A stretch of 64,000 nt of DNA, taken from Acholoe squamosa. Lineage: Eukaryota > Annelida > Polychaeta > Phyllodocida > Polynoidae. The notes under the pieces are model-generated. The model was not told the origin of the DNA. It searched no databases and saw only the letters and a list, made by a program, of their open reading frames with translations. Location of the stretch: the NCBI GenBank assembly GCA_949317995.1, contig OX439038.1, positions 77,324,659 through 77,388,658 of the forward strand, given 5' to 3'. The translations under genes were made by a program, and so were the position numbers. The first letter of the stretch is position 1. Each line of letters starts with the position of its first letter. Shown piece by piece: positions 43,791 to 56,745 of this stretch.

Positions 43791-45230
43791 TCAGTATGTG
43801 GCCCTCAAAGGGTCTACACCTGTCATAAAGGACATCCAGCCGGGAATAAGGCGGCTCGTGTTGCTAAAATGGTGTGAATACAATTAAATAGACTTACACT
43901 TTAACATTATAATTGATTCAGAGAAAGTGCAGTTTGAAGGAGTCCATATCACGAAGGGTATATCATATAATAGTGTCTGCACGTGCCATAATAACCCATG
44001 TACAAGGCGCGGATTATACGTGAGGGTGGATACCTGGGGTGTCTTATCATTTGGGGACTGCATACATTCTCTATCACTGTAGCTGAAACACTTTTACTAT
44101 AATTTAATCAGACCAATGGACGATTCACCTTACATAATTCATGCTCGTGTGATGACGGGTTTATTTCTAGATGATGACAGGTGGGGTGGTGGATTATTTG
44201 GTAAAAAGCCTTGAAAAGCACAGAAATTCAAATTTAACACCAAGCATTAGTCGTATTCTTGTGCTCTCAGGACTCTCCGTTTTGTGTCAATATTATCATA
44301 GATATCATCCCAAGACCACAGATAAATAGTACCACTGAACTGCCACCGATCAATAGCTTCTATATTTGCTATTTTGAACTACATAGTGCAAGACTTATGT
44401 ACACCTATACTGCATTGGCTATTCATGATAAAAGAGAGCATATATATAGTTAGTGGTTTCTGCGCTGTACTTCTAAACAGAACCAGAGATCATGTAAAGG
44501 GGTATTCCTATTAAATATCTTTGCGACATATGAAAAAGAAAAAGAAAAAAAGACTATGTGGCCATATAAATTTTAGAGGTTTGATTTAATCATTGTAATT
44601 CACCAATTCCCTTCTATATAAACATTACCCACAGGGCGACGGCAGACAACCAGGGTTGATTCTTAGGATGGCATGAATGGTTTAAGAGTAGTAGATTAAT
44701 TTTCAGTTTAGTACTGGGTATGAATATTGTTGTAGACTGCCACACAAAATGTATAATGATAGAGAGTGCTACGCAGAATTTACAGTTTAGTATGGATAGC
44801 GCTGTGGGATGGTACACATATTCACAGAGTGGTGTGAATAAATCTTGATAGCACTTGGATCTCTAGTTTTCTTCAAAATAATCAATCAAGAGCGACTGAC
44901 AAGACATTTAGGCCAAACTCTAGATAATTCACCGTGTACTCTAAATTAGGTGAATAAAGCATCGCCACATTCATGCCCGACCATGGAAATGGACAGTGAA
45001 TGTGATGGAAAATGTTCACGTTTTAGTAGCAGCAGCAATACCGTCTACCTTTGAACCCATAGAATAATTTCAGGAATCCGTTTTTAACTTCAAAGCAGGC
45101 TTGAAATATCAGCGAAGGCCACGACGCCCTCTATTGGGTCACTTAGGATCTAATACACTAACAACACGCTGAGGCTTGTCTTGATATTTCCTTGGTTACA
45201 GCTGCAGCCAGCGTCTCTGACTGAAGAGAC
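43791..45230. other. No recognisable feature
   Basis: Short ORFs only. Confidence 0.5.
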
Positions 45231-45401
45231 CTATTTTTGCCTCCTCCACAGAAGAGCGGCTCAGCCCAACCACCGGCAGTGAGGAGAGACTGTGGCTGAC
45301 TTCCGGTTCACCTTGACGAGCAGCTCACGGCTCATGCCGTGAGGTGGTCCACAAGTGTTCTGCCAACCGGATGCCTGCTCTGTGGGAGATGGGGCGGTGG
45401 G

Positions 45402-45472
<71 letters not shown>

Positions 45473-46260
45473 AAAGGCATACCTGAGAAAGGTGCGAGAG
45501 CGTGTTAGAGAAATGGACGATAAAAGATAAGATAGAGGAACAACTGATGAAGAACGAGTGAATCTAACGGATTAGAGAAATAGAAAGAGAGACAGAAAGG
45601 ACAGAGAGAAATATGGAAAGAGAGAAAGAGAGAGAGAGAGAGGGAACAGATGTGCTGCTAAAGGGAAATGGCAGGGTTGGAAAGAATGATAGCTTAACAG
45701 TTTACATAACGGCAAGGCTACATTGATAACACAAAGACATTAAGGAGCCTTTTCTCTGTGGGCCTTTACTGCACACAGGTAGACACTCACAAGCACACAG
45801 AGAAAGCTGCTACTGTGCAAAAACTCTACTTTCACTGCTCAAGACATGACGTTCGAGCCTTGTCTGCTGAGCGCTTTGCGAGCAACTCTGAGCTTCTGGC
45901 TAAGCGGCAGACTGATAGTGAGGGGGGGCTGAGTGAGTGAGGCAGTGGGGGAGGGGGTTGGTGTGTGGGCAGTCCCATGTAGGGCCATGCAGGCCGGGCG
46001 TGGCCGGATGAGCCCTGCCCTTATATGTCAGGCAGACTGCCGCTCCCCGTGTCGGCAACTCAATCTGAGCACCGCCTGGCGCTGGGTCTCTCCTCCTCCG
46101 ATGGCGGCTGATAATGCGTTCTCCTCCTGCTGTAGGTTTTTATGTGTCCATGCCACTTCGTGCCCACCTCACCTGCCGCACCTCCTGCTGGCTGCTGATA
46201 CTACACACGGCTACGTACGTCTATCTTCCGTCTACATCCTGTGGTGATCTACCTCCATGC
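45231..46260. other. GC- and CpG-richer segment with GA microsatellite
   Basis: A (GA)n tract of about 64 bases lies at 45407-45470, and a shorter one near 45620. Stretches around 45240-45390 and 45960-46130 are richer in CG dinucleotides than the rest of the window, with CTTCCGG (ETS-type) at 45301. This could be the upstream edge of a gene outside the window, but no exon is recognisable. Confidence 0.3.
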
Positions 46261-46299
46261 CGTCATCTTTTCTCTTTGATGTCCCCTTCAACAACATGC

Positions 46300-46505
46300 T
46301 GTTATACTTGCTCTCTCTCTGTCCCTCTCTCTCTCTCTGCCTTTGTCCCTGTCTCGGCCTGCCTCGGCTCTTGCCAGTCAATCTCTATCTGTCTGTCTCT
46401 GCCTGTCTGCTTGACTCTCCCTCTCTCCCCTTCCACTGCCTTTCTCTCTCTGCCATATCTCTTCCTTTTGCACCTTTCTAGTTACATGTCTATACATCTA
46501 CCCCC

Positions 46506-46568
<63 letters not shown>

Positions 46569-46745
46569 CACCTTCTACACCATCTTGTTAGTTCCCCTTT
46601 CTCTCTCTGTCTCTCTGCCTCTGCCTCTGTCTCTCTGAATCTGTCTGTTCCCTTCTCTGTATGTGTCTGTCTGTCTGTCTCTGTCTCTCTGTTTCTGTCT
46701 CTTTCTCTGTGTCTGTCTGTCTGTCTCTATCTCTGTCTGTCTGTT

Positions 46746-46818
<73 letters not shown>

Positions 46819-46830
46819 TGTACCTCCCTT
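46300..46830. repeat. CT-rich low-complexity region with two CT tracts
   Basis: (CT)n at 46508-46565 and 46752-46815, with TCTGTCTG-type repeats between them. ORFs here encode only Ser/Leu or Arg/Glu repeats and are not genes. Confidence 0.9.
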
Positions 46831-47845
46831 TGCCATTGGCTCTACCTCTTGTGCCTATCTATGTATCCTTTCTAAGGTACACTCTAATTTAGTCCCGTTA
46901 ATACGCCATAATGATCACCATCTCTGTGACTTAGTCTAGACGATATGTTCTCAACCTCTACATTGTCATACATGTACCCCCCTCTCCTATACCATGCGTC
47001 TATGCATGTCCTCCTTTTGTCCTTTTGTGCATATCTTTCCAGCTCTATAGCTCCTACTCGTTATCTCTTGATACTTCTATATTGTGGTGCTATTCTCTTT
47101 CACTATGCTATACTTATCTGCGTACACGTCCCTTGTATCACTCCCTCCCTTCTCTCTGTCCCTCTCTCTAGATCTATCCCTCTGTCAGTTTCCCCTTCCC
47201 CCTCTCCCTCTTTGAGCCACACCCTGTGCCTCTCCTCCTGTTGCCGTTATCTATTGTCACCACCGTTTCCCTATTTCATCATTAGATTTTGCTGAACACT
47301 GCACGAACCTAGCTGGCTTTCCTCATGTGGCTACTATCTCTATTTTTTCATATTTGCTTGAATCATTTCCATCTCCCTATCTTCATGTGCCTCTCCAATA
47401 GAATTGAATGATAGTTGTTTCTACTCTTTAGTTGCCTGCATCTATTTTATAATTTCAATACTACATGAATCTTCTCTTGTCCCTAAAAGGCATCTCGCAG
47501 GCTACACTCTCAAAATGAAGCCATAGCATATTGCTTTCCTGTACTGCCATGTTGGTCTTCATTGCAATGACTACACTACTTCCTTGCAATACAATAATGG
47601 TAGGTCACTGTTCAATTTTACAAGGATGTCTGGTAGATTTAACATTTGTTTTCTTAGAGTGTAGATAGTTAATCTCTGTCCCATTCCAACACTTCTGGTC
47701 ATAATGCCTTATAAGTGGACGATTGTAATTGTAGATGAATTCGACAGTAATTTGGCGGGTCCATCAGAGCTGTGCCTTTGGAATTTATTGCTATGACCTA
47801 TATGCCTGTACCCCCTAAACCATATGATAGGAGGTAAATATAACA
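46831..47845. other. No recognisable feature
   Basis: Pyrimidine-rich to 47300, then ordinary sequence without a gene. Confidence 0.5.
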
Positions 47846-48113
47846 GGGGGCTATTTCTTAACACACCACGGTACGACTGCTCACCTTCAAGTCGTAGTGA
47901 GGACACTTAATTTAGTAACATTACAATACAGTAGTATAATCATATAGGGACTGCACCACTACGACTGACCTATCAAATGCTATGTAATAACTACATAAGG
48001 ACAGGTCGTACCTGAGCAGTCATAGGGCAATACCTACGATTACTGGCACTAAATTTTGGGGTTTCAAATCGTAGTGACTGTGTACAATCGTAGTGCCTTA
48101 AGAAATGACCTCC
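47846..48113. mobile_element. 268-bp inverted-repeat element with GTCGTAGTG words
   Basis: Ends GGGGCTATTTCTTAA and the complement of TTAAGAAATGACCTCC are inverted. GTCGTAGTG or its complement occurs about five times inside. The right half recurs at 52036-52160. A clear TSD was not found. Confidence 0.6.
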
Positions 48114-48727
48114 TGGTCCATATTGATCAGTGACTTCATAGCAAGAGAGCATTTCTCAATAACATTAATTAGCTTTATTGAGAAATTCTCTCCTGACTAG
48201 ATCAGTATTTCAATACTCCAATAAACTGCGACAACTGGTCTCCAAAATCCTATATACATGGTTACAAACGGGAAAATCACAAGGAAGGATCTCTCCAGGC
48301 CATTGCTTAACCGACGGCGACTGCTCACGTTCAAGTTGTAGTGGGAGCGGTCCCCTTAGATTAGTGCCAATACAGCCCATTATTTTTATATGTTTAGGAA
48401 GATTCTGGATTTCCATAGACTAAACCATTGGGATTCGTATTGGGATTATTTATTATTTACTATATATGGGTGTGTATTTGCCAAAAACTTATTCAACATT
48501 TTCTCTGTATTGCCCCTTCTTCCGGCCTCATCACATTGGGGTAGGAATGTAAACAAAGGCAGGAGCGGACTATTTTTGTCATCTGTAAACCATACTTCAA
48601 AAGTATTTTGGTCCACATTCTTTCAAAAATCGATCACTGTGAATGACCTGTGGATGTGAATAACCTACTATAACCCTTATGGCATGGTAAATACCTTATA
48701 TATTGACCTCCTGAGCCGGTGCTAGCT
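48114..48727. other. No recognisable gene
   Basis: One further GTTGTAGTG word near 48333 is shared with the preceding element; otherwise nothing. Confidence 0.4.
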
Positions 48728-48884
48728 GTACATTTTGACTTTCAGGCACAAGGCCTATAAGACAAATGGCCTTAAGTGTTATAGTCCCACGTCATATGGC
48801 CGAAAAAAAAGTGGCAGAAAAGACAGATGACCGAAAAGACAGATGGCCGAAATTATTTTTTTCTCTTGTATCTGTACCATAAGA

Positions 48885-49770
48885 CCACCATACCACACCA
48901 TACAACACTATACAACCCCAATACAACACCATACCACACCATACGACCCCCATACTACACCATACCACCCCAATACCACACCATACTACCCCATACCACA
49001 CCATACAACCCCATACAACACCATACCACACCATACGACCCCCATACCACACCATACTACACAATACCACACCATACGACCCCCTTACCACACCATATGA
49101 CCCCATACCACACCATACCACACCATACGACCCACATACCACACCATACGACCCCCATACCACACCATACAACCCCATACCATACCAAACGACCCCCATA
49201 CTACACCATACCACCCCAATACCACACCATACTACCCCATACCACACCATACAACCCCATACAACACCATACGACCCCCATACCACACCATACTACACAA
49301 TACCACACCATACGACCCCCATACCACACCATATGACCCCATACCACACCATACCACACCATACGACCCACATACCACACCATACGACCCCCATACCACA
49401 CCATACAACCCCATACCATACCAAACGACCCCCATACAACACCATACGACCCCCATACAACACCATACAACACCATACCACACGCTACAACCCCCATACG
49501 ACACCATAGCACACCATACCCCACTATACCACCCCCATACGACACTATACGACCCCCATACGACAACATACGAGCCCATACAACATCATATGAGCCCATA
49601 CGACACCATATGACACTATACGACCCTATACCACACCATACAACACCGTACAACACCAAACGACCCGATACCACACCATACTACACCATACCACACCATA
49701 CGGCCCCCATACCACACCATACGACCCCATACCACACCATACGACCCCCATACAACACCATACAAAATTT
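48885..49770. repeat. Satellite of CCATACCACA/CCATACGACC units
   Basis: About 885 bp of 5- and 10-base units, with a higher-order duplication: a block near 48945-49150 recurs near 49195-49390. ORFs of Tyr/His/Pro/Thr repeats in it are by-products of the units. Confidence 0.95.
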
Positions 49771-49928
49771 CATTCCCGAGACCAATCCCCCTCTCTCCCT
49801 GTCTGTCGATAGGCGAGTGCTCACTTGACTGAATGTTACCAAAATACCCCATGAGTGTGTCCTAAACAGTCCAATAGAAGGGTAGGCCTTCCCCCTAATG
49901 GAATAATTTCAACTCAGCCATTTAAATA

Positions 49929-50238
49929 AATACTGACATATATTGACTAATTGCTGACAAATAGTGAGTAAATACTGACATGTGTTGATTCATTTCTGAT
50001 ATATATAGGGACTAAATACTGACATATCCTGACTAACTGCTGACAAATAGTGAGTAATTACTGACATATACGGACTAATTGCTGACAAAAAGTGAGTAAT
50101 TACTGACATATATTGACTCATTTCTGATAAATAGTGAATAATTACTGACATATCGACTAATTGCTGACAAATAGTGCATTTAATAATTTCTGACATATTT
50201 TGACTAATTGCTGACAAATAGCAACAAAGTACTGACAT
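49929..50238. repeat. 42-bp minisatellite TACTGACATATA...GACTAATTGCTGACAAATAGTGA
   Basis: About seven degenerate units; the same unit continues at 50932-51118 in the same element. Confidence 0.85.
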
Positions 50239-50931
50239 ACATTTGTGCAAGGGAGGACAAGAGGAGGTCAGTTAGAAATGGATTATTGTAAATAACAGTC
50301 TTGAATATATCGGTGTACATAAATGTAAGCTATGGTCAATAAAGGGTTAACATAGAAGTAGAAGGCAACTGGGGAGAACCACACCTGCAACATAACAAGA
50401 GATGGATAAAGGTTAAAATAATCATGTAAGCAGGATACAGCATACACCCTCCCATCTATATCAACCAACCAGAGAGCTTGTCCAAAAAGTAGTACAGACA
50501 GAAAATAAGAAGGCCTCTTACAACTAACATAATAATAAGACAATGATATTAATCTACATAAAACTACCAACATAAGCGGCCCCAGGTAATAAACTGGGTC
50601 AAAGTATGGTCATAGATTATCAGAGGCATAAGGGGTCCCCACCTGAAGAATAATGAACTATTAAACGGACAAAGGAATATACATAAAAGATGATAGGGGG
50701 AAAAGTGATGGGCAATTAGAGTAAGATAACACATGAAGCTAGAGGGTCTGCAACTGGGCGATATACTCGTGGAGTAAATCTAATAGGAGAGTGCACCAGC
50801 TGGTACCATTAGTTGCACTATGTAGGATTACGAGTGTTAGCTAAGCTGTTAACATAGGACCTCAAATGTCACTGACACACACACACACACACACACACGC
50901 AAGCAAGCAAGCAAGCAACATTATAGCACAC
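50239..50931. other. Middle of the 2.7-kb element, no gene
   Basis: Unique-looking AT-rich sequence ending in an AC tract and AAGC repeats (about 50876-50918). Confidence 0.6.
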
Positions 50932-51414
50932 ATTGACTTATTGCTGACAAAATATGAGTAAATACTGACATATTTGACTAATATCTGATAAATATTGAGT
51001 AATTACTGACATAAATGGACTAATTGTTGTTATATAATGACTAAGTACTGGCATATATTGACTGATTGCTGCAAATAGTGAGTAAACTTTTATACTGACA
51101 TATATTGACTAATTGCTGAGGATATGTGGGCTGTATGTGTGGTATGGTGTGGTATGGTGTTGTATGGGGGTCGTATGGTGTTGTATTGTGTCATATGGGG
51201 GTCGTATGGGGGTCGTATGGTGTTGATGTGCCCACTGCTTTGGGCCACAGAAGGGCACAGAACTGACAGAAGTATGGAATTCAATGAAATTTTGGCCATC
51301 TGACATTTCGGCCAAATGTCATTTTGGCCACTTATATTTCGGCCATGTGTCATGGTGCCAAAAGACTGAAGGCCATATGTTTTGAGAGCCATGCACCATG
51401 GGATCGTACATTTT

Positions 51415-52635
51415 TAGTTATCTTGTAATTTGACATTTAATCCAGTCGGGTAGGCTACAACATGCTTAGATTTCAACTTGTTTTGGTTCATTTACACTCG
51501 GTGACCATGCATTCACTCCCCAAGGAAAGGTTAAGTCTATTACAGTACTTTAACCAACTGGAACATCTGTTACCTTGTGTCAACTGAGGAACTTGCCATA
51601 GACTGGTTAGCCTTGACCCACCTGCCTCTATGAGGCCAATGAGTGTGGGAGTTTCAGCGGGTCGCCCGCTAAAAGTGTACACAGAAACGACCTAAAATTC
51701 AATTCTATAAGGTTTATAATGACTCCATAACCTCGATTTCAATTCAAATAACAAACAAATAGTGATTAAATGCATTGAAAGGTGAATTTAAAGTAAGATG
51801 AGTGATTTGTGTATAGGGGACTATTTTTTCTGTGGCATACTCACAAACAGGAAGTGGGTAGTTGAGCAAGCTGTCATGGCGGCTATGGGACCAACAGTTC
51901 GATTAAACAGTGAGTTAATCCTTGATTTCATGAGATACCTGTGCCTAAACATATAAAATAAATACAGGAATGCTAATTTGTTGTTATTGGTCATGTAGTG
52001 CATGCAGCACTAGGGCTGCCCTAACAAATGTGGTTTCTACATAAGGCCTGATCGTACAGAGCAGTCGTAGTGGTTTACCTATATGATCACTGCCACTAAC
52101 TTTTATGTTATGAAATTATAGTGGTTGTATGCAGTCGTACTGCCCTGAGAAATGGCCTCGAGCAGGGCATTTTAAAATGAATACAACAGCTATTGTTTTG
52201 AAATGCCCTCCTAATGAAATAATTCCATGTAATTCTTCGTATGACTTGCACTTATAAAGTGACCACATGGTCTTTGATGAAGCTGTCATAGGACTATTGG
52301 GGTCTAGCTACTACTACTGAAGCTTGCTATTTAGCTCTTTGTCTGAATTGGGGTAGCTATGGTAGCTATAGTAGCTATGCAGTGGTATTACCAACGGGGA
52401 ATCTGGACCAGGTACAACAGTCAATGGGGCCAAAGTCCTAATATCTGCTAAGTTTTGGCACTTTTCTGATATAAGGCTCCGGGTACGGTCATAATCTATA
52501 TTACAAGTAAATGGCTTTCGAGACTGCCTGTCTTGTGTCAGTAATATGTAATATATACAGGTGTTGACACAAAAGTAAAGTCACATCCTGACACATTTCT
52601 CATTATTAATGTGGCCGCTATGTGTCACTAAAGAA
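51415..52635. other. Non-coding; partial copy of the GTCGTAGTG element
   Basis: 52036-52160 matches the right half of 47846-48113 (ACATAAGG, CAGTCGTAGTG, CTGCCACTAA, GAAATGGCCTC). A short GTAGCTAT repeat lies near 52350-52378. No gene. Confidence 0.6.
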
Positions 52636-52676
52636 ACAGTGATTCACTGGCACCTGCATTGCCAGTGAATCACTGT
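52636..52676. repeat. Perfect 17-bp hairpin
   Basis: ACAGTGATTCACTGGCA (52636-52652) faces its exact complement (52660-52676) around the loop CCTGCAT. The GTGAATCACTGTAAAA words recur in degenerate form at about 52785-52800. Confidence 0.85.
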
Positions 52677-55155
52677 AAAAATACGGCGAATTCCCATTGA
52701 AGACTGCGGAAAATCCCTGTACAGCGAACCTTAGGAGGGTGAAACACTGGTATTATAGAGGAAATCACCGTTCTTTTAAATTACAATGAATCACTATAAA
52801 ATTTAACAGAGTTTCCATGGTATATCTAGGGATCTTTTTAACAGTGCAGCTGTCATTTCAACACTGTAAATAACACTTTAGCTAAACCATACCTTACCAG
52901 CTGGAAGAACATCGACAGCCGTCATCTTATAATTAAACGGTTTTACAGCCTGTCCAAGTTAATGATACCAGACCCCTAAGGTCGAGTAGTTTGGGCTGTT
53001 CAGCTCTGAGACTGCGCATTGGGCAGGAAAACGTCAAGATTTGAATCATGTTGAGGTTTTTAGTCAGTTATGTTGCTACACGCTTAGTTACTATAACACG
53101 GATACGGCTAGATGGCCGCCACTGGGTTCTACCTGGTTCTAACCTATTAGCGATCTAGCTTTCACTAGTTTCAGTCCCCTTCCCTACCCCGCCCCATACA
53201 CACAGAAGAGACCATGAGTTTCTGAAAGATGCTGCAGCATTTGTTTACCCTAATGTTACTTTGTTCATCTCCTATAATGGTCGCAATGACCTAATATATC
53301 CATAAAGGACCCACATTTAAATGAACAATTGTCTAAAGGGCCACAGTATTCATTATCATATTGCAGGAAAGGGCCAACTTGTCGACTTATTTTCTGATAG
53401 CACCAAACTAATAGGGTACAATGAGTATTGGGAGAGCTAGGCCCAGGACAATCATTCATATATAGGACAGGATTTCCCTGGCAATGGTCCACCTTAAAAG
53501 TCAGCATGATAAAGTGTTCAAAGGAACTTTTTCCTTTATATTACGGGTATTCAGATCTTTCTTACAGATAGCTTTCTGCACATTCTATGAGGTTATTCCC
53601 TTTCAGAAGGCGTGTCAAGTTTTCAGAAACAAAGTATAGCCTGTTGAGCCAGGGCATGCTTAGGAATTGCTCCTCTAGTAGGAATTAGATATTGCTCACC
53701 CACTTTAATCATCGTACAGCCCAGAGCCACCTCCTTTGTCTTAATTCGTGAGTGTGATGTTAGAACACGTGGACACCCAGTTTGACTCTAATAGAGCAAT
53801 GGTTTTAGCCCACTTTTCACATTACTTCTTGTTTCCAAATTGAGAATATGGGGGAGTAATGGGCTATGTTAGACAGAGACTTGCTCTACTCTTTTAAATT
53901 GATCTGGTGGAGTAGTAGACTTTTAAATATAATATAATTATACTCTGTATAGTCATTTCATTCTATGATTGAAAACAGATTTCATAGCCATCTTTAGATA
54001 TGGGTCCAATTAAGTTGGCGGTTTCAATCAATAAACCTATATTGATTTCAAAATGGTCCTGATCATTTGGAATCAGGACTAGCATGCAAATTAGTGCATG
54101 CTGAGAAAAGAACTGTTTAATCTACCAGGCAACAACATGAAACTGAACAGTGATACTGCAATGATATTGCAGTAAAGGCATTTTATTTCTACTATGAAGC
54201 CCCAGATGACAGTACAGTGTTACAAGGAATTTCCATGAAAATAATAACGATTTTCTGACAATTTTCGGACAACCAGTTCATTGTTACTTTTACAACATTT
54301 TTATTTACTGTGCGTTTTACCAATATCTAGGAGCATCCATTCACTATCCTTTTTATTAAACTGCTCACGTATATACAAATAGACTAAGGGGTCTCTGGCC
54401 TACAACATCCCTTGGTGTATTCTTTTTGTGGTCACGATGCAGGAATGAACCCGTAGTATTTGACACGAACTTCTTGCCTCATCTAATGGAGTAAGAATTA
54501 AAAGAAAAAAGAAAATATATGTACTCTAATACGATAACGTAATCATCAATTAAACAGTATTTAATGACATTTTCCTCAGAGAAATGTCAAGGAATCTAAG
54601 CTAATATTCCTCTGAGCATGGAACATGGACACCATTTATTGACTATTTGACAATTAATAGACAAATCATATCCTCAACTGAGCCTCAGAGCCGTTCTAAT
54701 TGAACCTAATGGCAGCACCCCCTTATGGTGGCACGGATCCTCTCCGTGCTGCATTGAACATCAAGTCAATATGGTGGGGTAGCTTTCTCCCAATTACATA
54801 ATCAGGTCATATGATGGATATTGAATGCGTCCTGATGCATCGATCTTGTCCCCACCGTTAAGACCCATAGGCGCCACACTTACATCCCCCTCATGCCGTA
54901 AATCAAGCACCCAATCTAGGAGCTGCCGCACCGGTAAAATAACCTAATATAGGGGGAAAAATGTGGGGGGGGGGGTAGAATTAAAGAACTAAAGAAAGGG
55001 GAGATGAAATGAAAGAGAAAGAAGGACTTACAAAAAGAAAAAAAAAAGAAAAAAGAAAAGGTGGGGGGAAACGAGGATGAGGGAAGGGGAGGGTGAAAAT
55101 AGTTCTGTCAGGTACAGTGCAGAACATTATCAATTTTCAATACATGCATAAGGCA
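52677..55155. other. No recognisable gene
   Basis: Ordinary sequence with short ORFs. A small hairpin AGCATGCA/TGCATGCT lies near 54082-54103 and a G run at 54965-54975. Confidence 0.5.
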
Positions 55156-55157
55156 TA

Positions 55158-55363
55158 GGGTAGATTTACCTAAAGATGGCCACATACCCGGAGACGTCCA
55201 CCACACAAATTTGCCATGAAAGATAGCATCAACATTGTAAAATTGCTGCTGAGCATTGAATCTAACAGTTAGTAATGTTGATTCAGTAGCAGCCCCAATG
55301 TTATAGTAATTCATGGGGGGTGGACGTCTCAAAGTATGTGGCCATCTTTAGGTTAATCTACCC
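55158..55363. mobile_element. 206-bp MITE, TSD TA
   Basis: Long inverted ends: GGGTAGATTTACCTAAAGAT on the left and the complement of the right end, GGGTAGATTAACCTAAAGAT, continue through GGCCACATAC and GAGACGTCCACC, about 50 bases with few mismatches. TA flanks both sides (55156-55157, 55364-55365), suggesting a Tc1/mariner-type element. No transposase. Confidence 0.85.
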
Positions 55364-55724
55364 TAAGACATTGATTCTTGTGGCAGTGCATGCAATCACG
55401 CCACCCCCTTCCAGTGCACACTTATCCTTGGCAGATGAGATATTTAAAGAATAAGACAAAATTATATTTCTGTGATGGCAGCACACAGTCATCATTCACC
55501 TAAGTTCACCAAGCACCACAACTTAAACCAGACCCACAAATCGTGAGGCACACCGCGCATTAATCTCTCATAATCGTCAAGACGCTGCGCTGAAGAAAAT
55601 ATATCCTCTTCCGTTTTATGACATTACCTCATTTCAGGACAACAGACTATCCTTTTCTTTTGCTTAAAAATGCATTACTCTTTTGCTCAAAAGTGCATCC
55701 ATGAGAATAACCCTTTGTCGTAAT

Positions 55725-55875
55725 GATGTGATAATGCAGCCATGGAGAGTTTACTCACATGGTCTGCATTCACCCTTCTGGGATGCATCAACCCTGAAAT
55801 TCTGACCATGCATGAGACCGCCCCTGGTGAGTTATTCACTAGGCTTGCATTCATGCACCATAACAATACATTAAT
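55725..55875. repeat. Diverged palindromic GCATCATG module
   Basis: CCCCTGGTGAGTTATTCAC followed by GGCTTGCATTCATGCACC, a mutated form of the hairpin at 56.5 kb. Confidence 0.6.
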
Positions 55876-56394
55876 GTAATAAATATGTCATTTTTTGAAG
55901 AGTCAAATGCCTATATTATGGGTTATTGCTGCTACTGAAGGAGTAGATAAGAATGAAGTGCGCTCCAGCTGATGTGGCAATGTGATTCCTATCATTTCAA
56001 TGCAGAGAATTATCATTGTTATCATCTTAAATCTGGGAGAGATACCAGATACTACAAACCTTCTGCACCAGCTGCATCTGGAGTGGATAATATCATTGTC
56101 TTCTTTTGTGAAATCTTTTAATCAGAGTGGAAAAATGATGTAACTGTACAAATGGTGATTAATACGGAGGACTGCAAAAAGATAATCAATTTGCGATAAG
56201 AAACAAAAGGCGTGCCAGAGGATGACTGATTGAAATCCGAGATTTGATAAGAAGTGGTGGTCGGTTGGAGCCTGACTTGGTTCAGCTATTGGTGTCCTAT
56301 ACTGCATTACATTCCTGATGTAATGTGCCTCTATCCTTTTGAATTCAACTCCTAAAGGAATAGTGATATGCATCCGCCCTTTAGATTTACCCTT

Positions 56395-56745
56395 TAAATG
56401 CTGCTGATATTCATTATGCCAATCAGTGGGAATGATGCTTCATTGAAATGTAGAACTTCATTGACGCATCATGACGACCCCCAGTATCAGCCCTGAAGGG
56501 TCAGCATGATGCATGAATGCAGCGCTGGTGAGTTATTCACCAGGGCTGCATTCATGCATCACGATGACCAATGGGCATGATGCATCAACTCAATAGCAGC
56601 CATGAGAGCTAACCATTTATAAATGACCTCACACGTCATAAATACATGATGCCAATCTCTCAGCTTAATGTACAAATGCAACCCTTGCTGGTCTACTCAC
56701 CAGGGCTGCATTCCTGCATCGTGAAAACCCCACAAGGTGTCTTGA
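56395..56745. repeat. Palindromic GCATCATG modules
   Basis: Near-perfect hairpin at about 56508-56562: GATGCATGAATGCAGCGCTGG on the left faces CCAGGGCTGCATTCATGCATC on the right around TGAGTTATTCA. A second half-hairpin ends near 56720, and GAAGTTCATTGACGCATCATG-type words precede the first. Confidence 0.8.

Larger units (their letters stand above)
48737..51405. mobile_element. 2,669-bp foldback element related to the 611-bp element, 9-bp TSD
   Basis: GTACATTTT flanks both sides (48728-48736 and 51406-51414). The left end reads GACTTTCAGGCACAAGGCC and the complement of the right end begins GATCCCATGGTGCATGGC. Both lead into TGGCCGAAA-type subterminal words, as in the 611-bp element at 16720. 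The layout is mirror-like: CCATACCACA satellite (48885-49770), 42-bp repeats (49929-50238), a middle with an AC tract, 42-bp repeats again (50932-51118), then the inverted satellite GTATGGTGTG (51125-51220). No transposase ORF is present. Confidence 0.8.

Noticed and set aside
45231-46260. A host gene promoter with first exon
   Set aside because: Slightly CpG-rich sequence and an ETS-type word are not enough; no splice-bounded coding exon could be recognised.
46114-46939. Ser/Leu-rich and Arg/Glu-rich ORFs at the CT tracts
   Set aside because: They translate dinucleotide repeats in either strand.
48792-49852. ORFs of up to 169 codons across the CCATACCACA array
   Set aside because: Same reason: translations are pure 5-base repeat products inside a transposon core.
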